26,347 nt of DNA from Deltaproteobacteria bacterium (GCA_031278795.1 JAITJT010000046.1:1-26347); one strand, 5' to 3'; positions 6,964-16,702 are shown, numbered from the stretch's first letter. Notes: a model not told the origin generated them from the sequence alone. A program made the numbers and translations.

Positions 6964-6992
6964 AAAGGCATCATGGAGGTGCCTTTAATTTT
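6964..6992 (+). terminator. Rho-independent terminator downstream of the permease
   Basis: AAAGGCA (6964-6970) and TGCCTTT (6980-6986) form a perfect seven-pair stem with a nine-base loop, followed by AATTTTTG. It lies 165 bases after the permease stop and can end that transcript. Confidence 0.6.
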
Positions 6993-7545
6993 TGTTATTG
7001 CCATATTTTTTAAGATAGTGTTTTTGAAAAAAAACAATTTAACAAATCCTTCTAGGAAAATTCACCGGAACAGTAGATGATCAAAGGAGAGCGGGGCTCT
7101 TTTGGGAAAAGGTAAAAAGCCGCGATTATTATGAGCTAGATGTTTCTTGAAGTTCTTTCCAGTATTTATTTGGCTACTTGTTTATTTATTTTTGTTCTTT
7201 GATTATTTTATTCTTTCATACGCTAAAAATATAACGCGTTGTTAACACAAATGCCCTAACATTTGACGCATTATGAATGCTACAGATTGTAAATATGGCG
7301 CTTATTTTCACTTCATTCCTTAACATAAAGCCTTTTCCCGCCACAGACCAACATTTCGAGTTTGGCATAAGGCTCTTCCAAGGCATATTGATTTAAATGC
7401 AGCTCATATAAGGATTTTTACTCACTTATCTTAAGTATTTTTTTCGTTATGGGGAAAGAGATTTTTCCCTTGCAATTTTTGGCCGTTTGTGGTGAAAGAA
7501 AACTGCTTATTAAGCTTCTAGGTTAGTTAAAGGTAGGCTAAAGGG
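6993..7545. other. AT-rich gap before the nucleotidyltransferase gene
   Basis: No gene is visible. A TTGACG at 7263-7268 is followed by a perfect inverted repeat GCATT-ATG-AATGC (7268-7280) where a promoter spacer would be, but no good -10 stands at the right distance. A wobble-containing hairpin lies at about 7084-7101 (AGAGC/GCTCT core). Confidence 0.3.
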
Positions 7546-7560
7546 AAGGTGGATAAAAAG

Positions 7561-8988
7561 ATGTTCTCCGGCTTAAAAGACATGGCTCTACAGTTCAGAG
7601 AGGCTGGTGGCACTCTTCTGTGCGTGGGAGGCGCAGTGAGGGATACCCTTGGCATCCTGGGGGAGGGAGCGTCTACGCCCAAGGACATCGATTTGGTGCT
7701 CTTCGGGCTCGATCTGGACAAGGCCATGGAGATCTCCAGGCGGATGGGGAACCCTAGGCTTGTCACCCGCAAGGTAGTCTTGGGGGGAGAGCCCGAGGGC
7801 GATATCATCCACCTACGCTTTCCCCAGGCCCTTCTAGAGATTAGCGTAAGGCGAGATCCTCAAGGAAAAGCGATCCCCTTTTCCCAGGACATCCTTAGAC
7901 TAGACGCCTTGAACCGCGATTTCACCTTGAACTCCATCTACCAGGATACGCTGAGCGGGGAGATTCTGGATCCTCTGGGAGGACTAGTCGACCTTAGATA
8001 TTTCAGGCTCAGGGCCACCGGGCCCAAGATTTTCGAAAGCGACCCTTTGAGGCTCCTAAGGGCCTTTTCCCTCATCTCCAGGAGGGGCTACCACAGTGAC
8101 GGGGCCCTTTTGGAGCTTGTGAGAAAGTCCGTTCCCCTTCTGGACAATGTCTCCAAAAGCCGCGTCTGGCCGGAGTGGCGGGCCTGGTCAGCCTCCAGGT
8201 ATCCCCACCTGGGGCTGAGGTTTTTACGGGAGTCCGGCTTGATTGAGTATTTTCCCGAGCTTCCTCCCTTGATTCTCAGTCCCCAGAACTGGCAGGTGCA
8301 TCCGGAGGGGAGCGTCTGGAACCACACCCTCCTGGTGGTTCAGGCCATGAGCGAGCATTTGAGGCTCCACGGAAGCCCTCGGAAGGGACTAAGCCTAGAC
8401 CCCACCCTACTCACCCTCTCGGCCCTCACCCACGACCTGGGAAAGGTGCTGGAGAACCGCTTGGAAGATGGTATAAGCGGCCGGGGCTTCTATCCCCAGC
8501 ATGCGGAGAAGGGCGTCCCCTTGGCCTCCCGTTTCCTCAAATCCATTAGGTGCCCTGATAGGCTAAGAGAGGGCATTCTAAAGCTCACCCGCTACCACAT
8601 GGAGGGATCCTTTTCCTCGCTCACGGCCCCACGCCTGAGGGCGCTGGCCCGCTACCTCCATCCCCAGGCCACCTTGGCGGATCTCTGGGCCCTCAAGGCC
8701 AGCGACTGGAACGGCAGGCTCTATTGGCCGGAACCCTATCCTCTATCGCTTGACGAGTTTGTAGAGGCGGTGGGTGGATCCCTAGAACCACCGGAGGATC
8801 TCTTAAGTGGCTCGGAAGTAATCGATCTCTTTGGCCTTAGGGAGGGGACCTATTTGGGAAAGATGCTGCAACTGCTTAGGGACTCCCATGACTTAGGGAA
8901 GATTTCCACTAAGGAGGACGCCATTAGTCTTCTGAGGAAGACCCTCAAAAGGGAAAATTGCTTGAGGAAAGAAGGACGCGTCAGCTAG
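7561..8988 (+). CDS. cca: CCA tRNA nucleotidyltransferase / poly(A) polymerase family, with HD domain
   Basis: Class II nucleotidyltransferase that adds or repairs the 3' CCA of tRNA. From ATG at 7561 it has 475 residues. Nucleotidyltransferase head: GGAVRD (about residues 23-28), metal-binding pair in DIDLVLFG (about 42-49), then LNRDFTLNSIY, DPLGGLVDL and ESDPLRLLRAF, the typical run of motifs. A C-terminal HD domain follows, with HPEGSVWNHTL and ALTHDLGK. GTG at 7549 would add four residues, but AAGGTGG (7546-7552) is eight bases before the ATG and overlaps the GTG, so ATG is preferred. Stop is TAG. Family members include both CCA-adding enzymes and poly(A) polymerases, and sequence alone does not separate them here. 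Stands alone between long gaps. Confidence 0.88.
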   Translation: MFSGLKDMALQFREAGGTLLCVGGAVRDTLGILGEGASTPKDIDLVLFGLDLDKAMEISRRMGNPRLVTRKVVLGGEPEGDIIHLRFPQALLEISVRRDPQGKAIPFSQDILRLDALNRDFTLNSIYQDTLSGEILDPLGGLVDLRYFRLRATGPKIFESDPLRLLRAFSLISRRGYHSDGALLELVRKSVPLLDNVSKSRVWPEWRAWSASRYPHLGLRFLRESGLIEYFPELPPLILSPQNWQVHPEGSVWNHTLLVVQAMSEHLRLHGSPRKGLSLDPTLLTLSALTHDLGKVLENRLEDGISGRGFYPQHAEKGVPLASRFLKSIRCPDRLREGILKLTRYHMEGSFSSLTAPRLRALARYLHPQATLADLWALKASDWNGRLYWPEPYPLSLDEFVEAVGGSLEPPEDLLSGSEVIDLFGLREGTYLGKMLQLLRDSHDLGKISTKEDAISLLRKTLKRENCLRKEGRVS

Positions 8989-9220
8989 AATCACCACATA
9001 ATGGGCCCTATGAGTGAAAAATTAAAAACCCCTCACTAGGCCTTGCCTCCCAACATTTTTTTCCGAGTATTGGAAAATCTTTTGTGAAATTTCACCTCAA
9101 AAGCCTTACCCAAAAAAAATCCTACCATTCCCCTCCAAAGCTCGCCTTTTTTGCTTCTAGCCTTTTTTAAGCGGCTAAAATAAGCCCAAAAGTACCCCTA
9201 AAAGCGGCCTAAAAAGCTCT
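8989..9220. other. Gap after cca, nothing recognised
   Basis: AT-rich with T- and A-runs and a small TAGCC/GGCTA hairpin near 9158-9177. No gene is seen. Confidence 0.3.
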
Positions 9221-9244
9221 CCCCTGGCTAGGGGGAATTTTTTT
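9221..9244 (+). terminator. Probable intrinsic terminator
   Basis: CCCCT (9221-9225) and AGGGG (9230-9234) form a short stem with loop GGCT, followed by GAA and seven T. It lies 230 bases after the cca stop. Confidence 0.45.
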
Positions 9245-9719
9245 ATGCCAAAATCTTCGAAGAAGATCCCTCCAGAAGAGGAAAAATTTCCGCCAAAAAA
9301 ATCAAAAACTAGTGTATAACTGTAGAGAAAAAGCTTTTTTTTCTCCAACACCTCTGGAGATTTGAGAAGATAGCGGCATCTTGCGGCTTTTTCATGTTTT
9401 TCGCCTTTTTTCATGTTTAGTGATTCGCGTTTAAATTTTATCGCGTTTTCTTTTTTTTTCGCGTTTAGATTTTTCTGCGTTTAGGATTTTTTTGCGTTTT
9501 AGCGTTTTTGTCTTAATTATCTTAATCTTTTATGTTTTGGCCTTTTCTATTTAGCTCTTCGTTTTTTGCCTTTGAGTATAAAGGCGTTTTAGGTTCTTGC
9601 CTTTTATGTCTTTGCCTTGTCGTTTGAAATTTAAAAATTAGCTTTTAAGCTATATGGCAAAAAGCCTTAATTAAAAAGACCCGCTAAATTTAGAGCGGCG
9701 AGGTTTAAATTTCGCGTTT
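9245..9719. repeat. AT-rich gap with a cluster of GCGTTT motifs and hairpins
   Basis: TCTCCA-ACACCTC-TGGAGA (about 9341-9361) overlaps GAGAAAAA/TTTTTCTC. TTTTTCATGTTT occurs twice (about 9389 and 9409). Between 9427 and 9512 the hexamer GCGTTT occurs six times at irregular spacing of about 9-20 bases, with a further copy at 9714. CCGCT/AGCGG form a hairpin near 9681-9699. No gene is seen; the minus-strand frame at 9175-9414 is low-complexity. Confidence 0.35.
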
Positions 9720-9749
9720 TTGAGAAAATAGGATTGTATTAACTATAAT
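9720..9749 (+). promoter_or_regulatory. Sigma70 promoter of purA
   Basis: -35 TTGAGA (9720-9725) and a perfect -10 TATAAT (9744-9749), 18-base spacer. The predicted start near 9756 gives a leader of only about 16 bases, holding the GGGGGT ribosome site. Confidence 0.6.
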
Positions 9750-9753
9750 TTAG

Positions 9754-11079
<1,326 letters not shown>

Positions 11080-11258
11080 AGTTATTTAGCTAACAGTCCA
11101 CCCAATTCTTTTGAACGCCTCAATAATCCTTGTGAGCTCTATTGGATAAAAACGTGTGTCTTCAGAATTCTTTTAGCGTAGCGCCAAATGATTTAGGCGT
11201 TCCATTTCTTTTAATAATTAAGCGTACTTTATCTTTTTAGGAATCTCAGGGCAATTTT

Positions 11259-11335
11259 AGCGTTCCTCTACTCAGCGTTCTTCTATTTAGCGTTCTTATA
11301 TTCTACTAAGCGTTCTTCTATTAAGCGTTCTTAAA
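11259..11335. repeat. Array of 15-bp direct repeats upstream of the histidine kinase
   Basis: AGCGTTC-T-CTA-T units start at 11259, 11274, 11289, 11309 and 11324, with spacings of 15, 15, 20 and 15 bases. Their type sequence is AGCGTTCTTCTATTT. Degenerate relatives (GGCGTTCCATTTC near 11193, AGCGTACTTTATC near 11221) suggest that the array once extended further left. It ends about 30 bases before the kinase start codon, where a promoter or operator would be. Confidence 0.65.
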
Positions 11336-11363
11336 GCCATTCCGCCTTCACGGAAATATTGCC

Positions 11364-13070
11364 ATGGAAAACAAACGATTCGACGAGCTGGAGGCCAAAC
11401 TCGAGATCTACAAGAGCACGCTCACGGAGATCTACGAGCGCTATGACCAGAAACTGGAGGAGCTCTCCCTGGTTAGGAGGGTGGGGGACGCCTTGCGCAC
11501 GACGCTCTCGGTGGAATCCTTGGCATCCGCCCTCATGACGGCCGTGGCCCATGAGGTGCTGGTGGATAGATTGGCCCTTCTTCTAAAGGACCAGGCATCC
11601 GACTCGGACGATGCGCTACTCTTAAGGGCCGCCTACTGGGCGGATAGAGAGGAGTTCAAGTTCTATGACGACAGCGAGACCAGGGCTTGGTCACTTTCGA
11701 CCTTGAATCTTCCGGAGGGGAGCTTACTCTCACTTAAGGCCCTAGATGAGGTTCCTTCCAAGCTGGACCCCTTGGGTACCGAGGGCGAGGGCGCGAGGGC
11801 CCTGGTCCTGGCGCCCTTCCTGGTGCGGCACCGCTTCCTGGGGGTGATGATCCTCTCCAGACCTTCCCAGCAGCCCTTCTCCCAAGAACACGAGCACATG
11901 CTCTCCATCATGGCCGACCAGGCATCGGCCGCCCTTAGTAACGTTAAGCTCTTTGACGATTTATCCAGCGCCAACGCTAAGCTAATTGAAAGCGAGCGTA
12001 GGGCCAGGGAGAGCTCCAACTACCTGGAGAGGCTCTTGGAAACGGCGAATGACGCCATATTCACCATAGACCCCAAGGGGAGGATAACCTACTCCAACCG
12101 CAAGGCCGGCCAGTGGGGCTGGAGTAAGGAAGAGTTTCTGGGGAAGGATTTTAGGAAGCTCCTAGAGGATAACCCGGCAATTGAGGAGTGGAAGCCCGGG
12201 GCCCCGCCTCCGGCTGATAGGATCTTTGAGGCGGTGCTCTTTAACCAGACAGGTGAACGCCGGGTGGTGCTCATCTCCACCTCCCAGTCGGGAGACGACT
12301 CAGGGGAGGGAGAGCCCAGCTGGATGCTCATGGTTTCTGACCTAACGGAGAGGAGGCAACTGGAGCGGGAGCTCCTCCACTCGGAGAAACTGGCCTCCAT
12401 CGGGGTACTGGCGGCCGGGGTGGCCCACGAGGTGGGAAACCCCCTTTCCACCATCTCGGGCTACGCCCAGATACTTGGATCTGGCGTGGAGAGCGAAGAG
12501 GAGCGCAAAGAGTACATCCAGGCCATACTCACCCAGACCGGGCGCATCCAGAAGATATTAAAAGAGCTCTTGGACTACTCGAGGCCCAGTAGGGGGCTTG
12601 CGGAAACACTGGATCTGGCCCAGCACATACCCCGCATCATGAGCATGCTGGAGGCCCAGAGGGTGTTTTCCCGAGTGGAAGTGGTCTATGACCTGGATCC
12701 CAAGCACACCCCTCATTTAGTGACCATGGATAGGGACCACTTGGCCCAGGTGATAATCATCATAGCCATGAACGCGGCCCAGGCCATGGCCAAACAGAAC
12801 GAGCCCAGACCCAGGCTCAAGGTGACCCTCTCCAAAGACGCCGGTATGGTGGTGATGACCTTGACGGACAACGGCCCAGGCATGAGCTCTGAGGTGAGAA
12901 GAAGGGTCTACGACCCCTTCTTCACCACCAAGGGCCCGGGTGAGGGAACGGGCTTAGGTCTGGCCATCTGCCAGAGGATAGTGGATAGCTACCACGGCTA
13001 CATGGAGCTAAAGACAGCCAAGGGCAAGGGGGCTTCCTTTGTCATCAGCTTTCCGGAGGCCATAAGCTAA
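11364..13070 (+). CDS. Soluble sensor histidine kinase (coiled coil, GAF, PAS, HisKA, HATPase)
   Basis: Cytoplasmic sensor kinase of 568 residues; no membrane segment is seen. A charged coiled-coil-like start (1-38) leads into a GAF-like domain (about 40-195), a linker helix, then a PAS domain (about 217-335; ETANDAIFTIDPKGRITYSN). The kinase core has the H-box AGVAHEVGNPLSTISGYAQ with the phospho-acceptor His355, N-box Asn470 (IIAMNAAQAM), G1 TDNGPGM (501-507), F-box DPFFTTK and G2 GEGTGLGL (526-533). All catalytic features are intact. The layout is typical of NtrB-like partners of sigma-54 regulators. The stop TAA is directly followed by the regulator's ATG, so the two are one cognate operon. 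The signal is unknown. Confidence 0.93.
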   Translation: MENKRFDELEAKLEIYKSTLTEIYERYDQKLEELSLVRRVGDALRTTLSVESLASALMTAVAHEVLVDRLALLLKDQASDSDDALLLRAAYWADREEFKFYDDSETRAWSLSTLNLPEGSLLSLKALDEVPSKLDPLGTEGEGARALVLAPFLVRHRFLGVMILSRPSQQPFSQEHEHMLSIMADQASAALSNVKLFDDLSSANAKLIESERRARESSNYLERLLETANDAIFTIDPKGRITYSNRKAGQWGWSKEEFLGKDFRKLLEDNPAIEEWKPGAPPPADRIFEAVLFNQTGERRVVLISTSQSGDDSGEGEPSWMLMVSDLTERRQLERELLHSEKLASIGVLAAGVAHEVGNPLSTISGYAQILGSGVESEEERKEYIQAILTQTGRIQKILKELLDYSRPSRGLAETLDLAQHIPRIMSMLEAQRVFSRVEVVYDLDPKHTPHLVTMDRDHLAQVIIIIAMNAAQAMAKQNEPRPRLKVTLSKDAGMVVMTLTDNGPGMSSEVRRRVYDPFFTTKGPGEGTGLGLAICQRIVDSYHGYMELKTAKGKGASFVISFPEAIS

Positions 13071-14474
13071 ATGCCAGAGCCGCGGGCCAATATACTCATA
13101 GTGGACGACGAGGAGCATATCCGCAAGATAATGTCCATAATGCTGGGGAAGAAGAACTACAACTGCAAGCTGGCGGCATCTGGCCAAGAGGCCTTGGCCA
13201 TGGTGGAAAAGGAGAGCTTTGACGCGGTATTCACCGATCTAAAGATGCCGGGTTTGGACGGTCTGGAGCTCTTAGCTAGGCTCAAGAGGAAGGACCCGGA
13301 GATGGTGGTAATAGTGGTTACCGCCTTCGCCTCCATGGAGACGGCCATTCTAGCCATGAAGGCCGGGGCTTACGACTACATATCCAAGCCCTTTAATGAA
13401 GATGAGATAGTCTTGGTCCTAGAGAAGGGCCTTGAGCGCAACAGGCTCATAGATGAGAACCGCAGGCTAAAAAGGGAGATGGAGGTAAGGCAGGACTCCA
13501 ACGTCTTCTTGGGGGAGTCTCCGGCCATGAAGAAGGTCTTTGACACCATAAGGCGGGTGGCGGACACCAAGGCGACCATTCTCATAACAGGCGAATCCGG
13601 AACCGGAAAGGAGCTGGCCGCCCGCTCCATCCACCAAAACGGCCCCAGGCGAGACTTTAGCTTCGTGGCTGTCAATTGCGGAGCCATACCCGCCAATCTG
13701 GTGGAGAGCGAGTTCTTTGGTCACGTCAAGGGGGCCTTCACCGGGGCGGACAAGGCCAAGACCGGGCTAATATCCGAGGCGGATGGGGGGACGCTATTTT
13801 TAGATGAGGTCTCTGAACTGCCTTTGGAAATGCAGGTGAAGTTCCTGCGCGTCTTACAGGAAGAGGAGGTTAGGCGCATTGGGGAGAATAGCTCCCAGAA
13901 GGTGGATCTAAGGGTGGTCGCCGCCACCAACAAGAGCCTCCCCCAGGAGGTGCAGGAGGGAAGATTTAGAGAGGACCTCTACTACCGACTTAACGTCATC
14001 CGCCTGGTCATGCCGCCCCTAAGGGAGAGAAGGGAGGATATCCCCATGCTCTCCCTACACTTCCTAGAAGAGGCCGTGAGAAAGCACCAGCTGGGAAAGA
14101 AGAGGCTATCCCCCAAGGCTATCAAGGTATTATCCTTGGAAAACTTCAACGGAAACGTAAGGGCCCTAAGAAACGTAATCGAGCAGGCCGCCATCATGAG
14201 TGACACAGAGACCATAGGGCCCCAGGACCTCTTATTGGAGGACACCGGAGTGGAGAGCTTGGAGCTTGACCCCTCGGAACTGGTTCTAAGACTACCCGTG
14301 GACTGGCTGGACATGAAGGAGGCACTTAAAACAGTGACAGAGGCCACGGAAAGGGAGATAATACAGAGGGCGCTATCGTACGCTAAAGAAAACCGCACCC
14401 GGGCGGCCAAGGTCTTGGGGATATCCCGTAGGGCGCTCATATCCAAGATTCAATACTACGGCCTTGATCTATAA
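13071..14474 (+). CDS. NtrC-family sigma-54-dependent response regulator
   Basis: Response regulator of 467 residues, partner of the kinase directly upstream. Receiver domain (1-120): acidic pair Asp12/Asp13, phospho-acceptor Asp56 (FTDLKMPG), Thr84 and Lys106. AAA+ domain: Walker A GESGTGKE (174-181), sigma-54 contact loop GAFTGA (221-226), Walker B GTLFLDE (240-246) and arginine-finger region REDLYYRLNV. C-terminal Fis-type helix-turn-helix NRTRAAKVLGISRRALISK. The intact GAFTGA means it should activate sigma-54 RNA polymerase. One small oddity is NFNGNVRALRN where the family usually has a WPGNVREL-like segment. Targets are unknown; no clear -24/-12 site was found in the window. Confidence 0.95.
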   Translation: MPEPRANILIVDDEEHIRKIMSIMLGKKNYNCKLAASGQEALAMVEKESFDAVFTDLKMPGLDGLELLARLKRKDPEMVVIVVTAFASMETAILAMKAGAYDYISKPFNEDEIVLVLEKGLERNRLIDENRRLKREMEVRQDSNVFLGESPAMKKVFDTIRRVADTKATILITGESGTGKELAARSIHQNGPRRDFSFVAVNCGAIPANLVESEFFGHVKGAFTGADKAKTGLISEADGGTLFLDEVSELPLEMQVKFLRVLQEEEVRRIGENSSQKVDLRVVAATNKSLPQEVQEGRFREDLYYRLNVIRLVMPPLRERREDIPMLSLHFLEEAVRKHQLGKKRLSPKAIKVLSLENFNGNVRALRNVIEQAAIMSDTETIGPQDLLLEDTGVESLELDPSELVLRLPVDWLDMKEALKTVTEATEREIIQRALSYAKENRTRAAKVLGISRRALISKIQYYGLDL

Positions 14475-14538
14475 TGGGAAATGCCAAGGGGAAAAGCTGC
14501 CAAAGTGTTAGGATTTAAATCATATAAGAAGTACCACC

Positions 14539-15804
14539 ATGTTCAAGAAGCTTTACCAGGGCGCAAGCCCCGCCGACAGGCCCCAGCTCTATAGTCTCAC
14601 GGATTTTTGCCTCGCGGCCGTATTGAGGATGATGGAGTTCACGGCCTTTCTCCTCCTCTTCTCTTACCTCACGCTTACCATCTACACCCACCTCGTGGTG
14701 CCCTGTGGACAGGCCCTAGGGTCCTTTCTAAGCATTCTGGCCTCCTTTCTGGCCTGGCTACTACTGAGGTTTCCCTTCGCCCTCGCCCGCTCACAGCTAA
14801 GAAACGCCTTCCAACTGGACCCCAGGCCCTTTTCCCAGAGGCTAAAACCCATGCTCAAAGAGGGGCTCATGGGGCTCATTACGGCCACTGTCTTTGGCGG
14901 GGCGCTCTTCTACTTTCTGAGAATAGACATAAACATAGTGCTCTGGGCCTTTATATTCCTGGTCTTTGTCTATGTATGTTTCTTAAGCCAATGCCTATAC
15001 CCCCACCTGGCCTTCGCCTTCAACCCAAGTAGGTTCCGTAAGGCCCTCCCTGACGAGCTCCCCTCGGGCATAAAGAAGGTCCTCTCGGCCCTACCGGACA
15101 AAAACGGCATAAACCCGGAAGAGGTCTATGTGGACACGGCCTTCTCACCTGGCCTCAAGCCCCCCTCCATCCTCAAGGGGCGCATAATCATCCCGGAAAA
15201 GGCCCTCTCAGCCCTAACCCCACCCGCCTTAAACACCCAGTTAACCACCATTGTCCTCTCCCAGCTGGTTAACATCCCCCGCAACTCACTCATCTATAGG
15301 GGCCTCTCCCTGGCCCTAAGCGTGCCCCTTTCCCTTATCCTCCTAAACTCCATGGGACTCATGACGGGCTACCCCTTGAACACCACCGTTAACCTGGTGG
15401 CCCTCTTCTGGCTGGGCACCTGGGCGGCCTACTGGTTCTCGGACTTCTTCTCCCTAATCCTATCCAGGACCCTCTGCCTCAAGCTAGCGGCCGCGACGGT
15501 GGCCGTCACCAAGGACGTCCCCGGGCTCTTCGACTCCATCCAGTCCACGGCCCGCTACAACCTGGAGCCGGCCAAGGTCAACTTTGTCCGGGACCTCTTC
15601 CGGGAAAGACCCGCCCCGGAGCAGCAGATAAAAAGGCTCAAGGGCTCCCTCATGGAGCTAACCGACGAGGCCCTGCGCCAGTCCAGCGAGAGGAAGTCCA
15701 AGAAGAACAACCACGCCAAGTCCGCTGGCCAAGGCCCCAAGGGCGCTAAGGATCCAACCCACTCGGATTACCAGGAAAATGACCAGCAGTTTAAGAGTAA
15801 CTGA
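14539..15804 (+). CDS. M48/Ste24-like membrane protein lacking the zinc-protease site (pseudo-protease)
   Basis: Multi-spanning membrane protein of 421 residues, with hydrophobic segments near 27-53, 60-82, 108-128, 131-154, 253-272 and 283-308. The second half follows the M48/Ste24 pattern: an EEVYVDTA strand, GRIIIPEKALSAL, a helix where HEXXH should stand, two membrane segments, then a DVPGLFDSIQSTARYNL helix and LFRERPAPEQQIKRL, which matches the family's H-P-P-xx-R-I end. The zinc helix reads TIVLSQLVNIPRN. Residues 241-245 (SQLVN) align with HELGH, so both His and the Glu are gone. The later E-x-x-x-D ligand helix is LCLKLAAATVA, also lost. It is followed by a Lys-rich polar tail (about 385-421). 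It begins 64 bases after the response regulator gene and is probably in that operon. The family assignment is from my reading, not a search. Confidence 0.7.
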   Translation: MFKKLYQGASPADRPQLYSLTDFCLAAVLRMMEFTAFLLLFSYLTLTIYTHLVVPCGQALGSFLSILASFLAWLLLRFPFALARSQLRNAFQLDPRPFSQRLKPMLKEGLMGLITATVFGGALFYFLRIDINIVLWAFIFLVFVYVCFLSQCLYPHLAFAFNPSRFRKALPDELPSGIKKVLSALPDKNGINPEEVYVDTAFSPGLKPPSILKGRIIIPEKALSALTPPALNTQLTTIVLSQLVNIPRNSLIYRGLSLALSVPLSLILLNSMGLMTGYPLNTTVNLVALFWLGTWAAYWFSDFFSLILSRTLCLKLAAATVAVTKDVPGLFDSIQSTARYNLEPAKVNFVRDLFRERPAPEQQIKRLKGSLMELTDEALRQSSERKSKKNNHAKSAGQGPKGAKDPTHSDYQENDQQFKSN

Positions 15805-15870
15805 GACTGTGGGATTTTCTTTAACTTCCAGCTAATTATCACTTTAAGCTTAAAAAATGATGCCCGAGGA

Positions 15871-15945
15871 TTTACCAAGGAGTAAAGCTTAGGGTAGTGA
15901 GCTTTTCTAAAAATCAGGACTAAAGCTTTCTGGTAAAGTTTTTTT
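15871..15945 (+). terminator. First of two tandem terminator-like hairpins
   Basis: TTTACCA (15871-15877) pairs perfectly with TGGTAAA (15931-15937), followed by G and seven T. The loop holds AAAGCT (15884-15889), AGCTTT (15900-15905) and a second AAAGCT near 15923, which can pair in two ways. Confidence 0.45.
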
Positions 15946-15952
15946 CTCTCTT

Positions 15953-16008
15953 AGATGCCGGAGATTTTTGAGGCTAAGAGCCTGGGAAACTCTGGCATCT
16001 TTTTTTTT
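15953..16008 (+). terminator. Strong Rho-independent terminator
   Basis: AGATGCCGGAG (15953-15963) pairs with CTCTGGCATCT (15990-16000): eleven pairs with one G-U. A nested AGGCT-AAG-AGCCT hairpin sits in the loop and eight T follow. It ends the kinase/regulator/membrane-protein transcript. Confidence 0.75.
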
Positions 16009-16473
16009 AAGCCCCAAAATCATTTCTAAAGGCAACTTTTCCCTAAAATTCTTCTTTTTATAAGCTCCAGCAAAGCTTTTGGCATGCTAAAAAAAATCTT
16101 GCCAACAGATGCTGCATATGGTATAGTTTCTTAGTTTTTTGTTGCATTTGGTTAATTTGCCCCATTAATGGGCATTTTCCCGTGTTTGACACTTTATAAT
16201 CCTAAGCTTTCTATCTTTCTAAAAGCCCAATTTTTTTTCTTTATGCCATAAAAAAAAACAAAAGCCTTCTTAGTTTAATGTTTAGTCAAAGCCTCCTTTT
16301 AATATTTTAAATTGAGCGAAAGGGGCAAAAAAATTGAAATTTTGAAAATATTTCAATTTTTTTTAGGCTATAAAACCTGGAATTTTTGTAATTTTCCCGA
16401 CTTTTTAAATTTTTCTTGTTTTTTTGCTTTTTTTAACCGGAGATATTTCACTTTTCGTCAAAAAAAATTTTAC
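16009..16473. other. AT-rich gap with a long AT hairpin
   Basis: AAAAAAATTGAAAT (16327-16340) and its exact complement (16350-16363) form a 14-pair AT stem with a nine-base loop. A near-palindrome CCCATTAATGGG lies near 16161. The 85-codon frame at 16312-16569 is low-complexity Phe/Asn-rich and runs through the hairpin, so I do not call it a gene. Confidence 0.35.
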
Positions 16474-16502
16474 TTGACAAACGCCCCTGGATGCTTTATA
16501 TA
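16474..16502 (+). promoter_or_regulatory. Sigma70-type promoter with no gene behind it
   Basis: Perfect -35 TTGACA (16474-16479) and TATATA (16497-16502) with a 17-base spacer; predicted start near 16509. No ORF of note follows for over 1.3 kb on this strand, so it may drive a non-coding RNA. Confidence 0.5.
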
Positions 16503-16508
16503 TATGAC

Positions 16509-16702
16509 AATTGCTGGTCACTGGTTAACCAAAATACTTTTTGCCTCTCGAACGTCAAAGGTTTTATAACGGGGTGATTTTTTTGGTGAAAGTCAGCGCT
16601 CGACTGGTGAGTATGTCACAGTTCCAGAATATTTTTCCGGTTTTGATTTATTGACCCATCCCATCCCAGAAGCTTCCAAGGAAACCGGATAAATCCAACC
16701 AG
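16509..16702 (+). ncRNA. Candidate structured RNA behind the orphan promoter
   Basis: A closing stem CTGGTT (16521-16526) with AACCAG (16697-16702) encloses a 13-base stem (16631-16643 with 16682-16694, one mismatch) built around CCGGTTT/AAACCGG. The perfect palindrome TGGTTAACCA lies near the 5' end. No T-run follows, so the 3' end is unknown. I recognise no known family. This rests on pairing and promoter only. Confidence 0.25.

Noticed and set aside
9175..9414. 79-codon minus-strand frame
   Set aside because: Low-complexity Phe/Leu-rich translation of T-runs and hairpins.
16186..16200. TTGACA close to TATAAT as a promoter
   Set aside because: The two hexamers are only about three bases apart, too close for sigma70.
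16312..16569. 85-codon plus-strand frame
   Set aside because: Phe/Asn/Lys-rich translation of poly-T and of a 14-pair AT hairpin, crossing a promoter.
16561..16610. tmRNA 5'-end-like GGGGTGATTTT
   Set aside because: There is no matching 3' tRNA-like domain or tag-coding frame downstream.
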